Source: JAAYCI01 sp964370195 (GTDB lineage: Bacteria > Bacillota > Clostridia > Oscillospirales > Ruminococcaceae). From it: a stretch of DNA of 41,361 bases. Below the pieces are notes generated by a model. That model was not told the DNA's origin. It worked only from the letters and a program-made list of their open reading frames with translations, and searched no databases. Below are positions 8,133-16,841 of the stretch, in pieces; the first letter of the stretch is position 1; the number at the start of each line of letters is the position of its first letter. Position numbers and translations under genes: made by a program. The stretch is taken from the NCBI GenBank assembly GCA_964370195.1, contig CAYJIH010000012.1:1-41361 (forward strand), read 5' to 3'.

Positions 8133-9443
8133 TCATAATTCAATCAATGCGTATAAAAGGCTATCTCCGTCACAAGCTACCACATTCACGTCTACATCCA
8201 AGTGCTGTGAAAGCTCCTCAACATGCATGCCACAAAGAAATAAATCCCCTTCGCTGCGCAACATGTTTTCCGGTATCAATAATGTTTCTGTGGCCAGTTT
8301 CCCATCCAATTGTTTCACAAGGTCTTGCCCGGTAATCAGCCCGGCCACTGTAATATTGGGGCCAAAAAATTCATTTTCAATCTTGTGTACATGCAGTACA
8401 CTGTTTGGAAAACGGGTTTGAACCGCCTGCATCAGCTCTTGTATCAACGGCGCTGCCAGCACACCTGTGGCAATATCTGCCCGAATCGGTGTAGCAGGCT
8501 CTTCTTCCACCTCTTCAAGCGCTTGCATAAACTCATCATACAAAAGCCGCCACATGCCCACACCATTTTCCAGCTGCATAAAACCTTCGTAAAAAGAATA
8601 CGGCGGAATAGGATAGCCAGACAACAAAAACCACTCGTCTGAAGGAAATACAATCCTCTCTCCATATTCTTTCAAAAACCGTTCTCCGTAAGAAAGCATT
8701 CGCGCTAACTGTTGTGCTGCCTGCTGCTTTGTATACGTTTTTAATGGTGCCAAACCATCACGATAACGTGTTAGCCCTACAGGCACGGCAGCAATGCTTT
8801 GCAATGCCGGATATAAGGCAGAAAGCCACTCAATGCTATGTTCCAGCTCTTCGCCATCGTTTATCCCAGGGCATAACACAAGCTGTGTGTTTAATGTAAT
8901 GTCCGCCTTTGCAAGACGCTGTAAAAACTCCAGTGCAGTGCCTGCATTTGCATTGCCCATAAGTTTATTGCGAAGCTGTGGGTTTGCTGTATGCACACTG
9001 ATATTTACCGGCGAAATACGCATTTCGATAATGCGTTCTATTTCATGTTCACCTAAGTTGGTTAATGTGATGTAATTACCAAATAAAAACCCCATACGTT
9101 CGTCATCATCTTTAAAGTATAATGAAGAGCGAAGACCCTTTGGCAATTGATCTATAAAACAAAACTGACATTTATTTTTACAATGTTGCTGCGGGCTGAT
9201 TAGGTATGTCTCAAAGCGGCATCCAAGGTCTTGTGTTTCTTTTTTCTCTACAAAAAAACTACGCACAGGGCCTGTTTCATTTTCCCTTGCCTTCAATATC
9301 GGGTTACAAGCAGATGCATAAAACTCATAGTCAATACCATCAAAAATATTGTGCCCGTCAATGGAAATAAGCTGCATGCCACCACGCAGCCCTGCTTGAT
9401 ATGCCGGCGTTTTTTCTTCTACATCCAAAATCCAAACAGCCAT
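8133..9443 (-). CDS. DUF512 family radical-SAM-like protein with N-terminal PDZ domain
   Basis: This is a probable Fe-S oxidoreductase of unknown substrate. The first 60 or so residues resemble a PDZ domain (TPAYQAGLRGGMQLISIDG). A radical-SAM-like domain follows with the cysteine cluster CKNKCQFCFIDQLP, the CxxxCxxC arrangement, and then the DUF512 C-terminal region. The ATG at 9443 has GGAGG 7 nt upstream and is preferred over an in-frame start at 9500, which would lie inside the rpmF terminator. It heads a minus-strand run with der. No clear -10 box is seen between the rpmF terminator and the start, so read-through from the ribosomal protein operon may contribute. Confidence 0.88.
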   Translation of the reverse strand: MAVWILDVEEKTPAYQAGLRGGMQLISIDGHNIFDGIDYEFYASACNPILKARENETGPVRSFFVEKKETQDLGCRFETYLISPQQHCKNKCQFCFIDQLPKGLRSSLYFKDDDERMGFLFGNYITLTNLGEHEIERIIEMRISPVNISVHTANPQLRNKLMGNANAGTALEFLQRLAKADITLNTQLVLCPGINDGEELEHSIEWLSALYPALQSIAAVPVGLTRYRDGLAPLKTYTKQQAAQQLARMLSYGERFLKEYGERIVFPSDEWFLLSGYPIPPYSFYEGFMQLENGVGMWRLLYDEFMQALEEVEEEPATPIRADIATGVLAAPLIQELMQAVQTRFPNSVLHVHKIENEFFGPNITVAGLITGQDLVKQLDGKLATETLLIPENMLRSEGDLFLCGMHVEELSQHLDVDVNVVACDGDSLLYALIEL

Positions 9444-9488
9444 TTTTTTACCTCCATCCGGCACAAAAAGAGCACATTCGAAAAGAAA

Positions 9489-9511
9489 GCGCAGGGACAA
9501 AACCCCTGCGC
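9489..9511 (-). terminator. Terminator after rpmF
   Basis: An 8-bp GC-rich stem (GCGCAGGG at 9489-9496 with 9504-9511) and 7-nt loop. On the minus strand it is followed by an interrupted T-tract (TTTCTTTTC). It lies 12 nt past the rpmF stop and 46 nt before the DUF512 start. Confidence 0.75.
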
Positions 9512-9522
9512 CACACCTTTTC

Positions 9523-9708
9523 TTACGCTTCCTTCTGTTTTACAACTTCACGGCCCTTGTAGAAACCGCAGTGTCCGCAAACCTGATGTGGCACTCGGTA
9601 GGAACCGCACTGTGCACAGGTAACAAGGGTTGGAGCGTCAATTTTCCATACATTGGAACGACGTTTGTCCCGACGGGCTTTCGAATGTTTCCTCTTTGGT
9701 ACTGCCAT
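9523..9708 (-). CDS. rpmF: 50S ribosomal protein L32
   Basis: This is a small structural protein of the large ribosomal subunit (61 aa). It opens with MAVPKRKHSKARRDKRRS, diagnostic for L32. Two cysteine pairs, CAQC and CGHC, are present, so this is the zinc-binding (C+) form. The ATG at 9708 follows GGAGGT by 7 nt; an upstream in-frame GTG is not needed. It follows the DUF177 gene, the classical pairing. The fatty-acid gene plsX that often follows rpmF is absent here; a terminator and then a DUF512 gene follow instead. Confidence 0.97.
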   Translation of the reverse strand: MAVPKRKHSKARRDKRRSNVWKIDAPTLVTCAQCGSYRVPHQVCGHCGFYKGREVVKQKEA

Positions 9709-9749
9709 GATAAGCACCTCCCTCTATCTTGGCACCCTGCCCTACCGGG

Positions 9750-10265
9750 TCAGGATCTGGTATCGTCTTCGCTAAGCAAATCCCGAAGGGCTTGCCAGCG
9801 TGGGTCAACTTGTTGTGTTGGTTCATCGTTTTTACAAATACATACTGTTTTTGATTTGCCGCATTGCATGCACAAACCTTCGCAAGATTCTTTACACAAA
9901 AGCACTGGGTCTACATCCATCAAAAGTTCACTGTATACCAGTTCCTCTAAATCCAGCCCACCATTTTCTGTAAATGGCAATTCCGGAAATTCTTGTGTTA
10001 AGTCTTGTGGTGTGATGCGAAAAGAACGCTCAAACTCCCACGTTCTCTCGAATGGTTGCATACAACGTGCACAATCTGCTTCAATAACGGTGTTAACAAA
10101 CACGGTTATTTGCACAGCACCATTTTTTGCCAATGCATGATAGTTCATTTTTAAAGGAGCCTTTACAAAAAAACTTCCAAAATCTCGCTGTGAAACATCA
10201 AAAAAAACTTCATCGCTACTGCTCTCATTTTTTTGAGAAAACAAATTTTGTAAGTTCAATTCCAT
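9750..10265 (-). CDS. DUF177 (YceD) family protein
   Basis: This is a 171-aa cytoplasmic protein of the YceD/DUF177 family, conserved upstream of rpmF and implicated in 23S rRNA metabolism. A central CARCMQPF segment carries a CxxC pair. The C-terminus has a second cysteine-rich segment (CKESCEGLCMQCGKSKTVC), the usual zinc-ribbon-like end of Bacillota members. GAGG precedes the ATG. It is the first gene of a two-gene operon with rpmF, driven by the promoter at 10306-10334. Confidence 0.92.
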   Translation of the reverse strand: MELNLQNLFSQKNESSSDEVFFDVSQRDFGSFFVKAPLKMNYHALAKNGAVQITVFVNTVIEADCARCMQPFERTWEFERSFRITPQDLTQEFPELPFTENGGLDLEELVYSELLMDVDPVLLCKESCEGLCMQCGKSKTVCICKNDEPTQQVDPRWQALRDLLSEDDTRS

Positions 10266-10305
10266 GAAGACGCCTCATTTCACACCATCAAAGCACTGCC
10301 AAATT

Positions 10306-10334
10306 ATTATACCGAAAGTTAAGGGTCTTGTCAA
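10306..10334 (-). promoter_or_regulatory. Consensus sigma-A promoter of the DUF177-rpmF operon
   Basis: On the minus strand TTGACA (10329-10334), a 17-nt spacer and TATAAT (10306-10311): both boxes match consensus at ideal spacing. The transcript would start about 35 nt before the DUF177 ATG. Confidence 0.9.
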
Positions 10335-10368
10335 GGAAAAAAATAATTAAAAATATTTTTTAATTATT

Positions 10369-11049
10369 TTAGGCCATTACCTGCCAAAGAAAAACACCGC
10401 TAATTCCACACAAAACCACTGCAAAAGAAACAATAACAAGCACGGCGCTTTGTTGTTTTGCCCCCACCACGGTTGCCCCCGTAACCGGCAATGCTTCTTT
10501 AGGAAGGCGATTGCTGCGATACAATGCATTAAAAAGTGGCTTGTATAGCAACATCGCAAACCCTGCATTTAATGTGCCTTTAATTAAATTAAACGGCAAG
10601 AACACAGGCACCAACATGGCGGCCACCACTTCGCGCGGTGTTCCCATATAAATAGGTGTAAGAAAATAGTTCCATAAAAGCATCACAGCCGTCATAGCCA
10701 AAACACCCATTGCAAGGCCTGTAAACGCGCTTTTCACTGTGTTTTTTCTGCGATATAAAAGCACAGCCGGGCACACAAATGAGCACGATGCCAATACGTT
10801 CATTACCATGCCAATAATGCCAGAGTCACTTACTGTAACCATTTCAATCAGCGATACCACCACAGATACGGCAATTGCCGGAAGAGGACCATACAAAAAG
10901 CCTGCAATCAGTATAATCACATCTTTTGGGTCGTACTTTAAAAAGGGGGCCGCCGGCGCAATTGAGATGCGCCCTACCAAGGTTACAACAAGGGCAATTG
11001 CCGCAAGTGCTGCCAGTGTTACCAATTTTCTTGTTCGTTCATTTGCCAT
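10369..11049 (-). CDS. ribU: Riboflavin ECF transporter S component RibU
   Basis: This is the membrane substrate-binding subunit of an energy-coupling-factor vitamin importer. The 226-aa protein has five or six hydrophobic segments. Characteristic RibU segments include KYDPKDVIILIAGFLYGP near residue 39 and NYFLTPIYMGTPREV in the middle. The reading frame is open upstream through the riboswitch, but the ATG at 11049 follows AGGAG by 9 nt and lies just past the riboswitch terminator, so it is the real start. The FMN riboswitch identifies the cargo as riboflavin or FMN. The shared EcfAA'T energising module is not in this window. Confidence 0.93.
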   Translation of the reverse strand: MANERTRKLVTLAALAAIALVVTLVGRISIAPAAPFLKYDPKDVIILIAGFLYGPLPAIAVSVVVSLIEMVTVSDSGIIGMVMNVLASCSFVCPAVLLYRRKNTVKSAFTGLAMGVLAMTAVMLLWNYFLTPIYMGTPREVVAAMLVPVFLPFNLIKGTLNAGFAMLLYKPLFNALYRSNRLPKEALPVTGATVVGAKQQSAVLVIVSFAVVLCGISGVFLWQVMA

Positions 11050-11065
11050 TTTTACACACTCCTGA

Positions 11066-11109
11066 ATATAAAAGATACACCTGAAAGCGAAAAGCCTTCT
11101 AGGTGTATC
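11066..11109 (-). terminator. Riboswitch-controlled terminator upstream of ribU
   Basis: GATACACCT and its complement (11101-11109 and 11074-11082) enclose a second short stem (GAAGGC/GCTTTC with one G-T pair and a TTTTC loop). TTTTAT follows on the minus strand. It lies between the FMN aptamer and the ribU binding site, the expected place for ligand-dependent termination. Confidence 0.88.
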
Positions 11110-11144
11110 ACAAATGCAAACAAAAAACAAAACTCTTGTTTGTA

Positions 11145-11265
11145 TCTTCTTCCATCCAGACTGTACTGTCGGTATTGGAATTGCACCAATTCGGCACTTC
11201 ATAAAAATGAAGCGTTCGCGGACTATTACCGCCGGTCGGGAATTTCACCCTGCCCCGAAGACATT
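11145..11265 (-). ncRNA. FMN riboswitch (RFN element)
   Basis: Read on the minus strand, the leader has the conserved RFN blocks in order: CTTCGGGGCAGGGTG, GAAATTCCCGACCGGCGGTA, an internal variable hairpin, AATTGGTGCAATTCC, then GACAGTACAGTCTGGATG. These are the sequence hallmarks of the FMN aptamer. FMN binding should favour the downstream terminator and so switch off ribU. Only ribU lies in the controlled unit. Confidence 0.97.
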
Positions 11266-11287
11266 CATTATTCAGTTGTTCAAATAC

Positions 11288-11316
11288 AGTATATCATGTC
11301 TTTTGATGTTTCGCAA
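11288..11316 (-). promoter_or_regulatory. Promoter of the riboswitch-ribU transcript
   Basis: Minus-strand TTGCGA (11311-11316), 17-nt spacer and TATACT (11288-11293). The start would be near 11281, just upstream of the aptamer. Confidence 0.75.
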
Positions 11317-11363
11317 GCCATTTTTTCAAATTATTTATCATGTGATTTTACTTAAACGGTGCA

Positions 11364-14308
11364 CTATCCATGCACAGGGCAATGTGCCGATGGCAAGTTA
11401 TTTTGTGTATAATATCCCGTTGCACTTGGGCACGACACCCCTGCCATAGCACCACTTTCTGTACAATAAGAAATTTCCTGAACAGAGGTATTTGCGGGAA
11501 ACTCTCTATACGGCAAGCCACTTTGCGCTTCACTCATCACATTGCGCCAAGCAAGTGTTGGCGGGTGCGCACTGTTGTTTACCTCAAGCGGTGTGTTGTC
11601 ATCATACCCATACCAGCTGGCCGTTACATAATATGGTGTAAGGCCGATAAACCAATGGTCACGGTTATCGCTTGTGGTGCCGGTTTTTCCTACACTGTCC
11701 ATCTCACCGGGCACACTTCTGCCAAAGGCAGTTCCAACCCCTTGCATTACTTCGGACAATAGGCGATTCATAATATAGGCCGTATCTGCGCTTATTGCAC
11801 TGTGAAGTTGCGTGTTTGTGTTTAAAATTGGCTCGCCGGTTCCTTTTGTTACCAACGTATAACTGTGCGCTTGTGGCACATAGCCACCATTCCCAAACAT
11901 AGCATAAGAACGTGCCATATCCAGTGGCGTAATGCCATATGTGCTACTGCCCAGTACAAGCGGCCCAAGGTCTCTATCGTCCGACACAAATGTTTCAATG
12001 CCTAAATCGTTTGTAACAAAATTATACATGCGCCATGTTCCCACTTCTTCGCCCACACGCACTGCCACTGTGTTTACACTACGGGCAAACGCCTCCGGCA
12101 CCAAAATCTCTTCGCCACTGTATACTCTATCTACATTGGCGGGCCATGGCTCCATTTCCCCTGTCTCCTCGTTCTCCACCTCGGCAACAGCTTCGTCTAA
12201 AAAACCAGACGACCAATGAATATCACCATCTTCAATGCCTAGCGGATAGGGAGCAATTCCCTTCATTGTGCTTCCCACTTGTCGTACAGCACTCGTTCCA
12301 CGGTTGAATCCACGGCTGATTTCTTTTTCCCCAAGGCCCCCCACTACAGCGGCAATACCACCATCATAAGTAAGAGAAATCATGGCCGCTTGGGCATATT
12401 CCTCCACATCACCTACTATTTCATTCCCGTTTTCGTCCAGCAGCACTTCGCCATTTTCGTCGGTTAACGGCCCTTGCACTGTGTGGAATGGGCGCGGGTA
12501 ACTCACTTCATTTTCTAGCTCATATTCCATCGCCTCTTGCAATTGAGGTACCACAGTTGTGTGAATGCGAAGCCCGCCGTTATATAGAAGATGGCTGGCT
12601 TGCCCACGTGTAAGGTCGCGTTCTTCCACCAGTTGTGTAATCAACTCATCAATTACAGCATCGGTAAAATAGCTTGTCACTTCGGTTTCACGCACGCTTG
12701 TGCCCGGCCCTGTAAGATTTAACGGTGTTGCCACTGCCTCGCTATGTTCTTCATTTGATATATATCCCTCTGCCAACATTTGATCCAGCACATAATTTCG
12801 TCGCTCGATATGACGCTCTGGGTTTGTGACAGGATTATAGCTTGCCGGGCTACGCGTGATGGCTGCAAGGCTGGCACACTCGGCCAAGCTCAGTTCTTCT
12901 ACACTTTTGCCAAACAACTTTTGGCTTTCGGCTTGCACACCGGCCGTATTGTCTGTAAAACTAATCGTGTTTAAATAGGCCGAAAGAATTTCATCTTTTG
13001 TAAATTCTGCATCCATAACCCAGGCACGGTAAATTTCTCGTAATTTACGCAAATAGCCATCAATGCCACTGTCCTCATCATCTCGTAGCAAATTTTTTAC
13101 AAGCTGTTGGTTGATGGTGGATGCCCCTTGACGCAGGCCATCATCTCCACCGATAAAACTGCCGGTTAAAATATATTTTAATTCATTAATAGTAACATAG
13201 ATGGTACGTGTAATGTCTACGCCGTTATGTTCATAAAAATCTTGGTCTTCCACTGCCACAAATGCATCTTTTAAATTTTGTGGCATCAAATCACCGCTTA
13301 CGTATTCTTTGTCCTGTGTGTTTTGTAAAACGGCATACTCATGTAGCTCGCCCGTTTGTGCATCGGTATAGTATAAAATGGTTTCTGAATTATACGGAAT
13401 TTGGTTTAAATCTAAAAATAGGTCATCATTGCGTGTGCTGTATTGCCAATATGTAAACACCCCGCCTATGCCCAAAACAAGTAAAAACAGTGAAAAAATG
13501 GTGACACAAACAAACACACGAAGCACTTTTTTTCGTTTGCTTAACGCACGGAATTCCTGTGCCATACTCTTTATTTTTCGAAGAAGAAACCGCCAAAACC
13601 GAACACAAATATTAGGCCCATTTTCTTTGGGTGTTTTTTTTCTTACTTTTTTCTTTTTTTGGGCTGGCGTTGCATTTGTTGTTTCTTGTCTAACATCTCC
13701 GGCCAAATCCCACACAGACGCTGACGACTGTGCCATGCTATGTGGTGGTGCTGCTGCACCCACTGGTGTATTACTTAAGTCCCATACAGTAGGCGCCGGT
13801 GGCGGCATCACNNNNNNNNNNNNNNNNNNNNNNNNNNNNNNNNNNNNNNNNNNNNNNNNNNNNNNNNNNNNNNNNNNNNNNNNNNNNNNNNNNNNNNNNN
13901 NNNNNNNNNNNCACCCACTGGTGTATTACTTAAGTCCCATACAGTAGGCGCCGGTGGCGGCATCACGCTATGTTGTGGCTGTGGTGTCACCTCCACTGAC
14001 GTATCGCTTAAATCCCATACGGTAGGTGCCGGTGGGGGCATCATACTATGTTTTGGCTGCGGTGTTACATCCACCGGAGTATCGCTCAAATCCCATATTG
14101 TAGGTGCCGGCGCGTGCATTGACATCCAAGATTCTTCCTGCACATTCACATTTTCGTAAAGCGACGGGTTTTGTTCCGGAGTAAACGGCACTTGCCCCAC
14201 TTCATGTGGCATCTCTGGCAATGAAGAACGTCGACGAATGTGGTTATCGCTTTGGTTTTTATCAGATTTATTTTCATTGCCAGACGATTGCCGCTCGTCA
14301 AAATGCAT
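11364..14308 (-). CDS. Class A penicillin-binding protein with WDLS-repeat cytoplasmic tail (interrupted by assembly gap)
   Basis: This is a bifunctional peptidoglycan synthase (GT51 glycosyltransferase plus transpeptidase) anchored in the membrane. Merging the identical 55-bp gap flanks gives one in-frame protein of about 929 aa. It has a long cytoplasmic tail (about residues 1-205) with tandem WDLS repeats and a basic stretch (KKKKVRKK), then one membrane helix. The GT51 domain has VEDQDFYEHNGV and GASTINQQLVKNLL. The transpeptidase has the STMK serine motif, SVN and KTGT. GGGGGGAG precedes the ATG at 14308. The gap length as written would shift the frame, so the 100 N are not real spacing. 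Class A PBPs usually have short cytoplasmic tails, so this length is unusual. The role is firm; the repeat function is unknown. Confidence 0.93.
13692..14113 (-). repeat. Tandem 78-bp repeats encoding APTxWDLSxTPV motifs
   Basis: Four copies of a W-D-L-S/A motif occur in the PBP tail. The spacings are 26, 26 and 24 residues, in units of the form PPPAPTVWDLSDTPV plus a VTPQPxHSMM linker. The assembly gap falls inside this array, so the true copy number may differ. Confidence 0.9.
13812..13911. other. Assembly gap (100 N) at collapsed repeat
   Basis: Exactly 100 N. The 55 bases to its left (13757-13811) are identical to the 55 bases to its right (13912-13966), as expected when two contig ends overlap by one assembly k-mer. 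Confidence 0.99.
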
Positions 14309-14355
14309 CGTTCTCCCCCCGTTTCTTGTGGTTCTCTCTTTATTTTTCTCTAGAT

Positions 14356-14384
14356 AGTATACCGTATCATAGTAAATTTCACAA
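14356..14384 (-). promoter_or_regulatory. Promoter of the PBP gene
   Basis: Minus-strand TTGTGA (14379-14384), 17-nt spacer and TATACT (14356-14361), about 50 nt upstream of the ATG. The spacer contains TATGATACGGT, which recurs in inverted orientation at 14470-14480. Confidence 0.7.
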
Positions 14385-14494
14385 GAAAACAACCTATATT
14401 TTGACCAAATTTTCACATATCCTCTTAAACGAATGGCACATTCACACCATCCCTATTTTCGCTCCACAGTATGATACGGTTTTTGTGGCATAGT

Positions 14495-14523
14495 AAAAAG
14501 CCATCTTATACCGATGGCTTTTT
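14495..14523 (-). terminator. Terminator of the ktrB-ktrA operon
   Basis: An 11-bp stem (AAAAAGCCATC at 14495-14505 with 14513-14523) and 7-nt loop, with T-rich 3' arms on both strands. It lies just past the ktrA stop. Confidence 0.85.
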
Positions 14524-14539
14524 TACAAAATTCCCCTAT

Positions 14540-15184
14540 TTAGGCTTCCGATAATGTAACCAACACATCTTCTTCTTCAATCACTTCCTCTGGTTTCACC
14601 GGAAATATTCGCTTGCTCTGCCGAATAATAGCCAAAATGGACGTGTTGTATTTACGGCGAATGTCTGCCTCACGCACAGATTTCCCCACCCATTCCGGCA
14701 TCGGGTGCATCTCTGTAATTCGATAACTTTCGGTATCTTCAAGCACATCCAAAATATTGGGTTTTACTAAGCGATGTGCCAACTTCATGCCCATTTCAGC
14801 TTCCGGAATTACCACAAGGCTTGCGCCGATGCTTTCCAGTAATTTTTTTTGCCGTGGGCCATACGCTTTTACCACAATGTTTTTTACGCCCAAATCTTTT
14901 GCTGTCATGGTGGCCATCAAGGCCGCTTCAAAATCTGCTTCTCCCATGGACATAATCACGCTGTCGAAGTTGCCAAGTCCCAGTTTTTCCATTGCCTCTT
15001 CATCTGTTGCATCCACTTTCACCATATGGGTGGCATATCCGGCCACTTCATATAATTTTTCGTTGTCGATATCACAAGCTAAAATGGTAACCCCGTAACC
15101 GGCCAATGTACGCACAATACTTTGGCCAAAACTGCCAAGGCCCACCACAGCAAATTGAGTTGGCATAGTCTCTTTCTTTTTCAT
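14540..15184 (-). CDS. ktrA: Potassium uptake regulatory subunit KtrA (RCK domain)
   Basis: This is the cytoplasmic gating subunit of a Ktr potassium transporter. The N-terminal RCK_N domain begins FAVVGLGSFGQSIVRTL, a GxGxxG nucleotide-binding fold, with the acidic residue after strand 2 in ACDIDNEKLYEVA. An RCK_C domain fills the last 75 residues and binds c-di-AMP in characterised homologues. Length is 214 aa, as for KtrA. The ATG at 15184 has AGGGGA 7 nt upstream. It starts 15 nt after the ktrB stop. The single RCK unit distinguishes it from the double-unit TrkA at 29.7 kb. Confidence 0.92.
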   Translation of the reverse strand: MKKKETMPTQFAVVGLGSFGQSIVRTLAGYGVTILACDIDNEKLYEVAGYATHMVKVDATDEEAMEKLGLGNFDSVIMSMGEADFEAALMATMTAKDLGVKNIVVKAYGPRQKKLLESIGASLVVIPEAEMGMKLAHRLVKPNILDVLEDTESYRITEMHPMPEWVGKSVREADIRRKYNTSILAIIRQSKRIFPVKPEEVIEEEDVLVTLSEA

Positions 15185-15199
15185 AAACAAATCCCCTTT

Positions 15200-16609
15200 C
15201 TATCCCATAACCACACGTTCTTCTGGATATTGTATTCCATTTCTGTTATGACGCAGCCGCATATTCAACGCCACCAATGCCGTAACAGGCCCAATTCTTC
15301 CAATAAACATGCAAAGCGCAATCACCACTTTTCCCGCAGCCGATAGGTGTGGTGTAATACCCGTAGTAAGCCCTACTGTTCCCGCAGCCGACGCGGCTTC
15401 AAACCATAAATCCAATATCGAATGCGAAAATGCTGAACCGGATTCCGTGTAGTACAAAATAAGGGTGGATGCGATCACCAACAAAACAAGTGCCATAATT
15501 ACGGCCAAGGCCTTTTGTAACAAATCCATAGGAAGCGAACGACCAAATGCCTCCATCCTGTCTCGGCCCCGAAGCAAAGATATCATTGCACAAAATACCA
15601 CACACATTGTTACCGTTTTCATTCCACCGGCCGTTCCACTGGGAGAGCCGCCAATTAACATTAGCACCGTGCTAAACAGTTGCGATGGTTCTGTAAAATT
15701 CCCTTGGGCAATGGTATAAAAACCACACGTTCTTAATGTGATGGATTGAAACAGCGCCGCTTGCAATTTTTGTAAAAAAGAAAGTTCTGCCAGTGTTTGA
15801 GGGTTGTTCCATTCAAACATCAAAAACACAGCGGTACCAAGAAAGAGCAAGAAAACAGTTGAGACAATGGCCATTTTACTGTGAAGCGATAAATATGCCC
15901 AGCGCAAAGGCACATTTGTCGTTTTTTTACGTCTTATTTTTGCAACAAGATCTCCCCACACCATAAAACCCAGCCCGCCACATATAATCAATACAATCAT
16001 TACCGCATTGATATAATAATTGTCGCGATACGGTGCAAGGCTATCATCTCCAATCAAATCAAACCCTGCATTACAAAAAGCAGAAACTGCATGGAAAATT
16101 CCATATCCAATCGATTTTGGCAAGCTCATATAGGGCGGTGAAAAATAAAACCCAAGCGTTAATAGCGCCGCGCCAATTCCCTCGGCAATCAATGTGATTT
16201 TTAATATACTAATTGCCAAGCGCACCATGCCACCCACGTTGTCTTGGCTAAAAGAAGCCTGCAAAATCAGCCTGTTTTCCAGTGTTATATTTTTACGTAA
16301 AAACACAAGAAAGATGGTCATAATGGTGAAAAAACCAAGGCCACCAAGCTGAATTAATATTAAAATAACAATTTTACCAAACATGGTCCATTGTGTAAAT
16401 GTGCTTACCACCACAAGCCCCGTTACGCAGTTTGCAGACACTGCTGTAAAAAAAGCATTCAACAAACCAACACTATGGCCATTTTGGCTTGCCATTGGCA
16501 AATTTAATAGCAAAGTTCCCACAAAAATCATTGCAGCAAAGCTCAGCGCAATAATTTGTGGAGGAGACGGGTTTAATGCTCTCCATACGTTATTTTTCAT
16601 CTGTACCAT
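15200..16609 (-). CDS. ktrB: Potassium transporter membrane subunit KtrB/TrkH family
   Basis: This is the potassium- or sodium-coupled translocating subunit in the cytoplasmic membrane. The 469-aa protein has four repeated M1-P-M2 units. Selectivity-filter segments are visible as SANCVTGLVVVST, SAFCNAGFDLIG, LRTCGFYTIAQG and AAGTVGLTTGITP. The ATG at 16609 follows AGGTG by 5 nt; upstream in-frame starts lie in the structured leader and are rejected. It is followed by ktrA. Hairpin-forming sequence complementary to its ribosome binding site lies upstream, suggesting RNA-level control. Confidence 0.92.
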   Translation of the reverse strand: MVQMKNNVWRALNPSPPQIIALSFAAMIFVGTLLLNLPMASQNGHSVGLLNAFFTAVSANCVTGLVVVSTFTQWTMFGKIVILILIQLGGLGFFTIMTIFLVFLRKNITLENRLILQASFSQDNVGGMVRLAISILKITLIAEGIGAALLTLGFYFSPPYMSLPKSIGYGIFHAVSAFCNAGFDLIGDDSLAPYRDNYYINAVMIVLIICGGLGFMVWGDLVAKIRRKKTTNVPLRWAYLSLHSKMAIVSTVFLLFLGTAVFLMFEWNNPQTLAELSFLQKLQAALFQSITLRTCGFYTIAQGNFTEPSQLFSTVLMLIGGSPSGTAGGMKTVTMCVVFCAMISLLRGRDRMEAFGRSLPMDLLQKALAVIMALVLLVIASTLILYYTESGSAFSHSILDLWFEAASAAGTVGLTTGITPHLSAAGKVVIALCMFIGRIGPVTALVALNMRLRHNRNGIQYPEERVVMG

Positions 16610-16614
16610 TTCCG

Positions 16615-16698
16615 CACCTATCCATTCGATAAATTTACAATTGATTCCTAGGTGGTGTTGACAAGAGGCCGACTGAACACGATTATCAACACTACCTA
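16615..16698 (-). promoter_or_regulatory. Structured ktrB leader with competing anti-SD pairing
   Basis: On the minus strand TAGGTAGTGTTGA (16698-16686) pairs with TCAACACCACCTA (16661-16649) with one mismatch across a 24-nt loop. The CACCTA of the 3' arm is also the exact complement of the TAGGTG ribosome-binding segment (16620-16615). Two mutually exclusive pairings are therefore possible. It does not match the ydaO c-di-AMP riboswitch that I know. Confidence 0.5.
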
Positions 16699-16708
16699 AA
16701 TACGCAAA

Positions 16709-16738
16709 AATATATTTTTTATTTTGGCATGTATTCAA
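16709..16738 (-). promoter_or_regulatory. Probable ktrB promoter
   Basis: Minus-strand TTGAAT (16733-16738), 18-nt spacer and TATATT (16709-16714). The inferred start lies just before the leader hairpin. The boxes are moderate matches in an AT-rich region. Confidence 0.45.
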
Positions 16739-16841
16739 AATCATGCGTCTGTGCGCCTTATATACCAAAATAACAGATTATTTTCACTTGTTCTAACGAA
16801 CCAACCCCTGATTTTTAAATATACTCATTAAAATTGCGCCA

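Noticed and set aside
11049..11202. Upstream extension of the RibU reading frame
   Set aside because: The extension passes through the FMN riboswitch terminator and part of the aptamer. The ATG at 11049 has the correct binding site.
14200..14308. GpsB-binding motif at the PBP N-terminus
   Set aside because: The IRRRSS segment is basic but does not match the SRxxR(K/R) arrangement placed at the N-terminal end in known GpsB partners.
16600..16760. ydaO-type c-di-AMP riboswitch upstream of ktrB
   Set aside because: The leader is too short and lacks the conserved ydaO blocks; only a different hairpin is visible.
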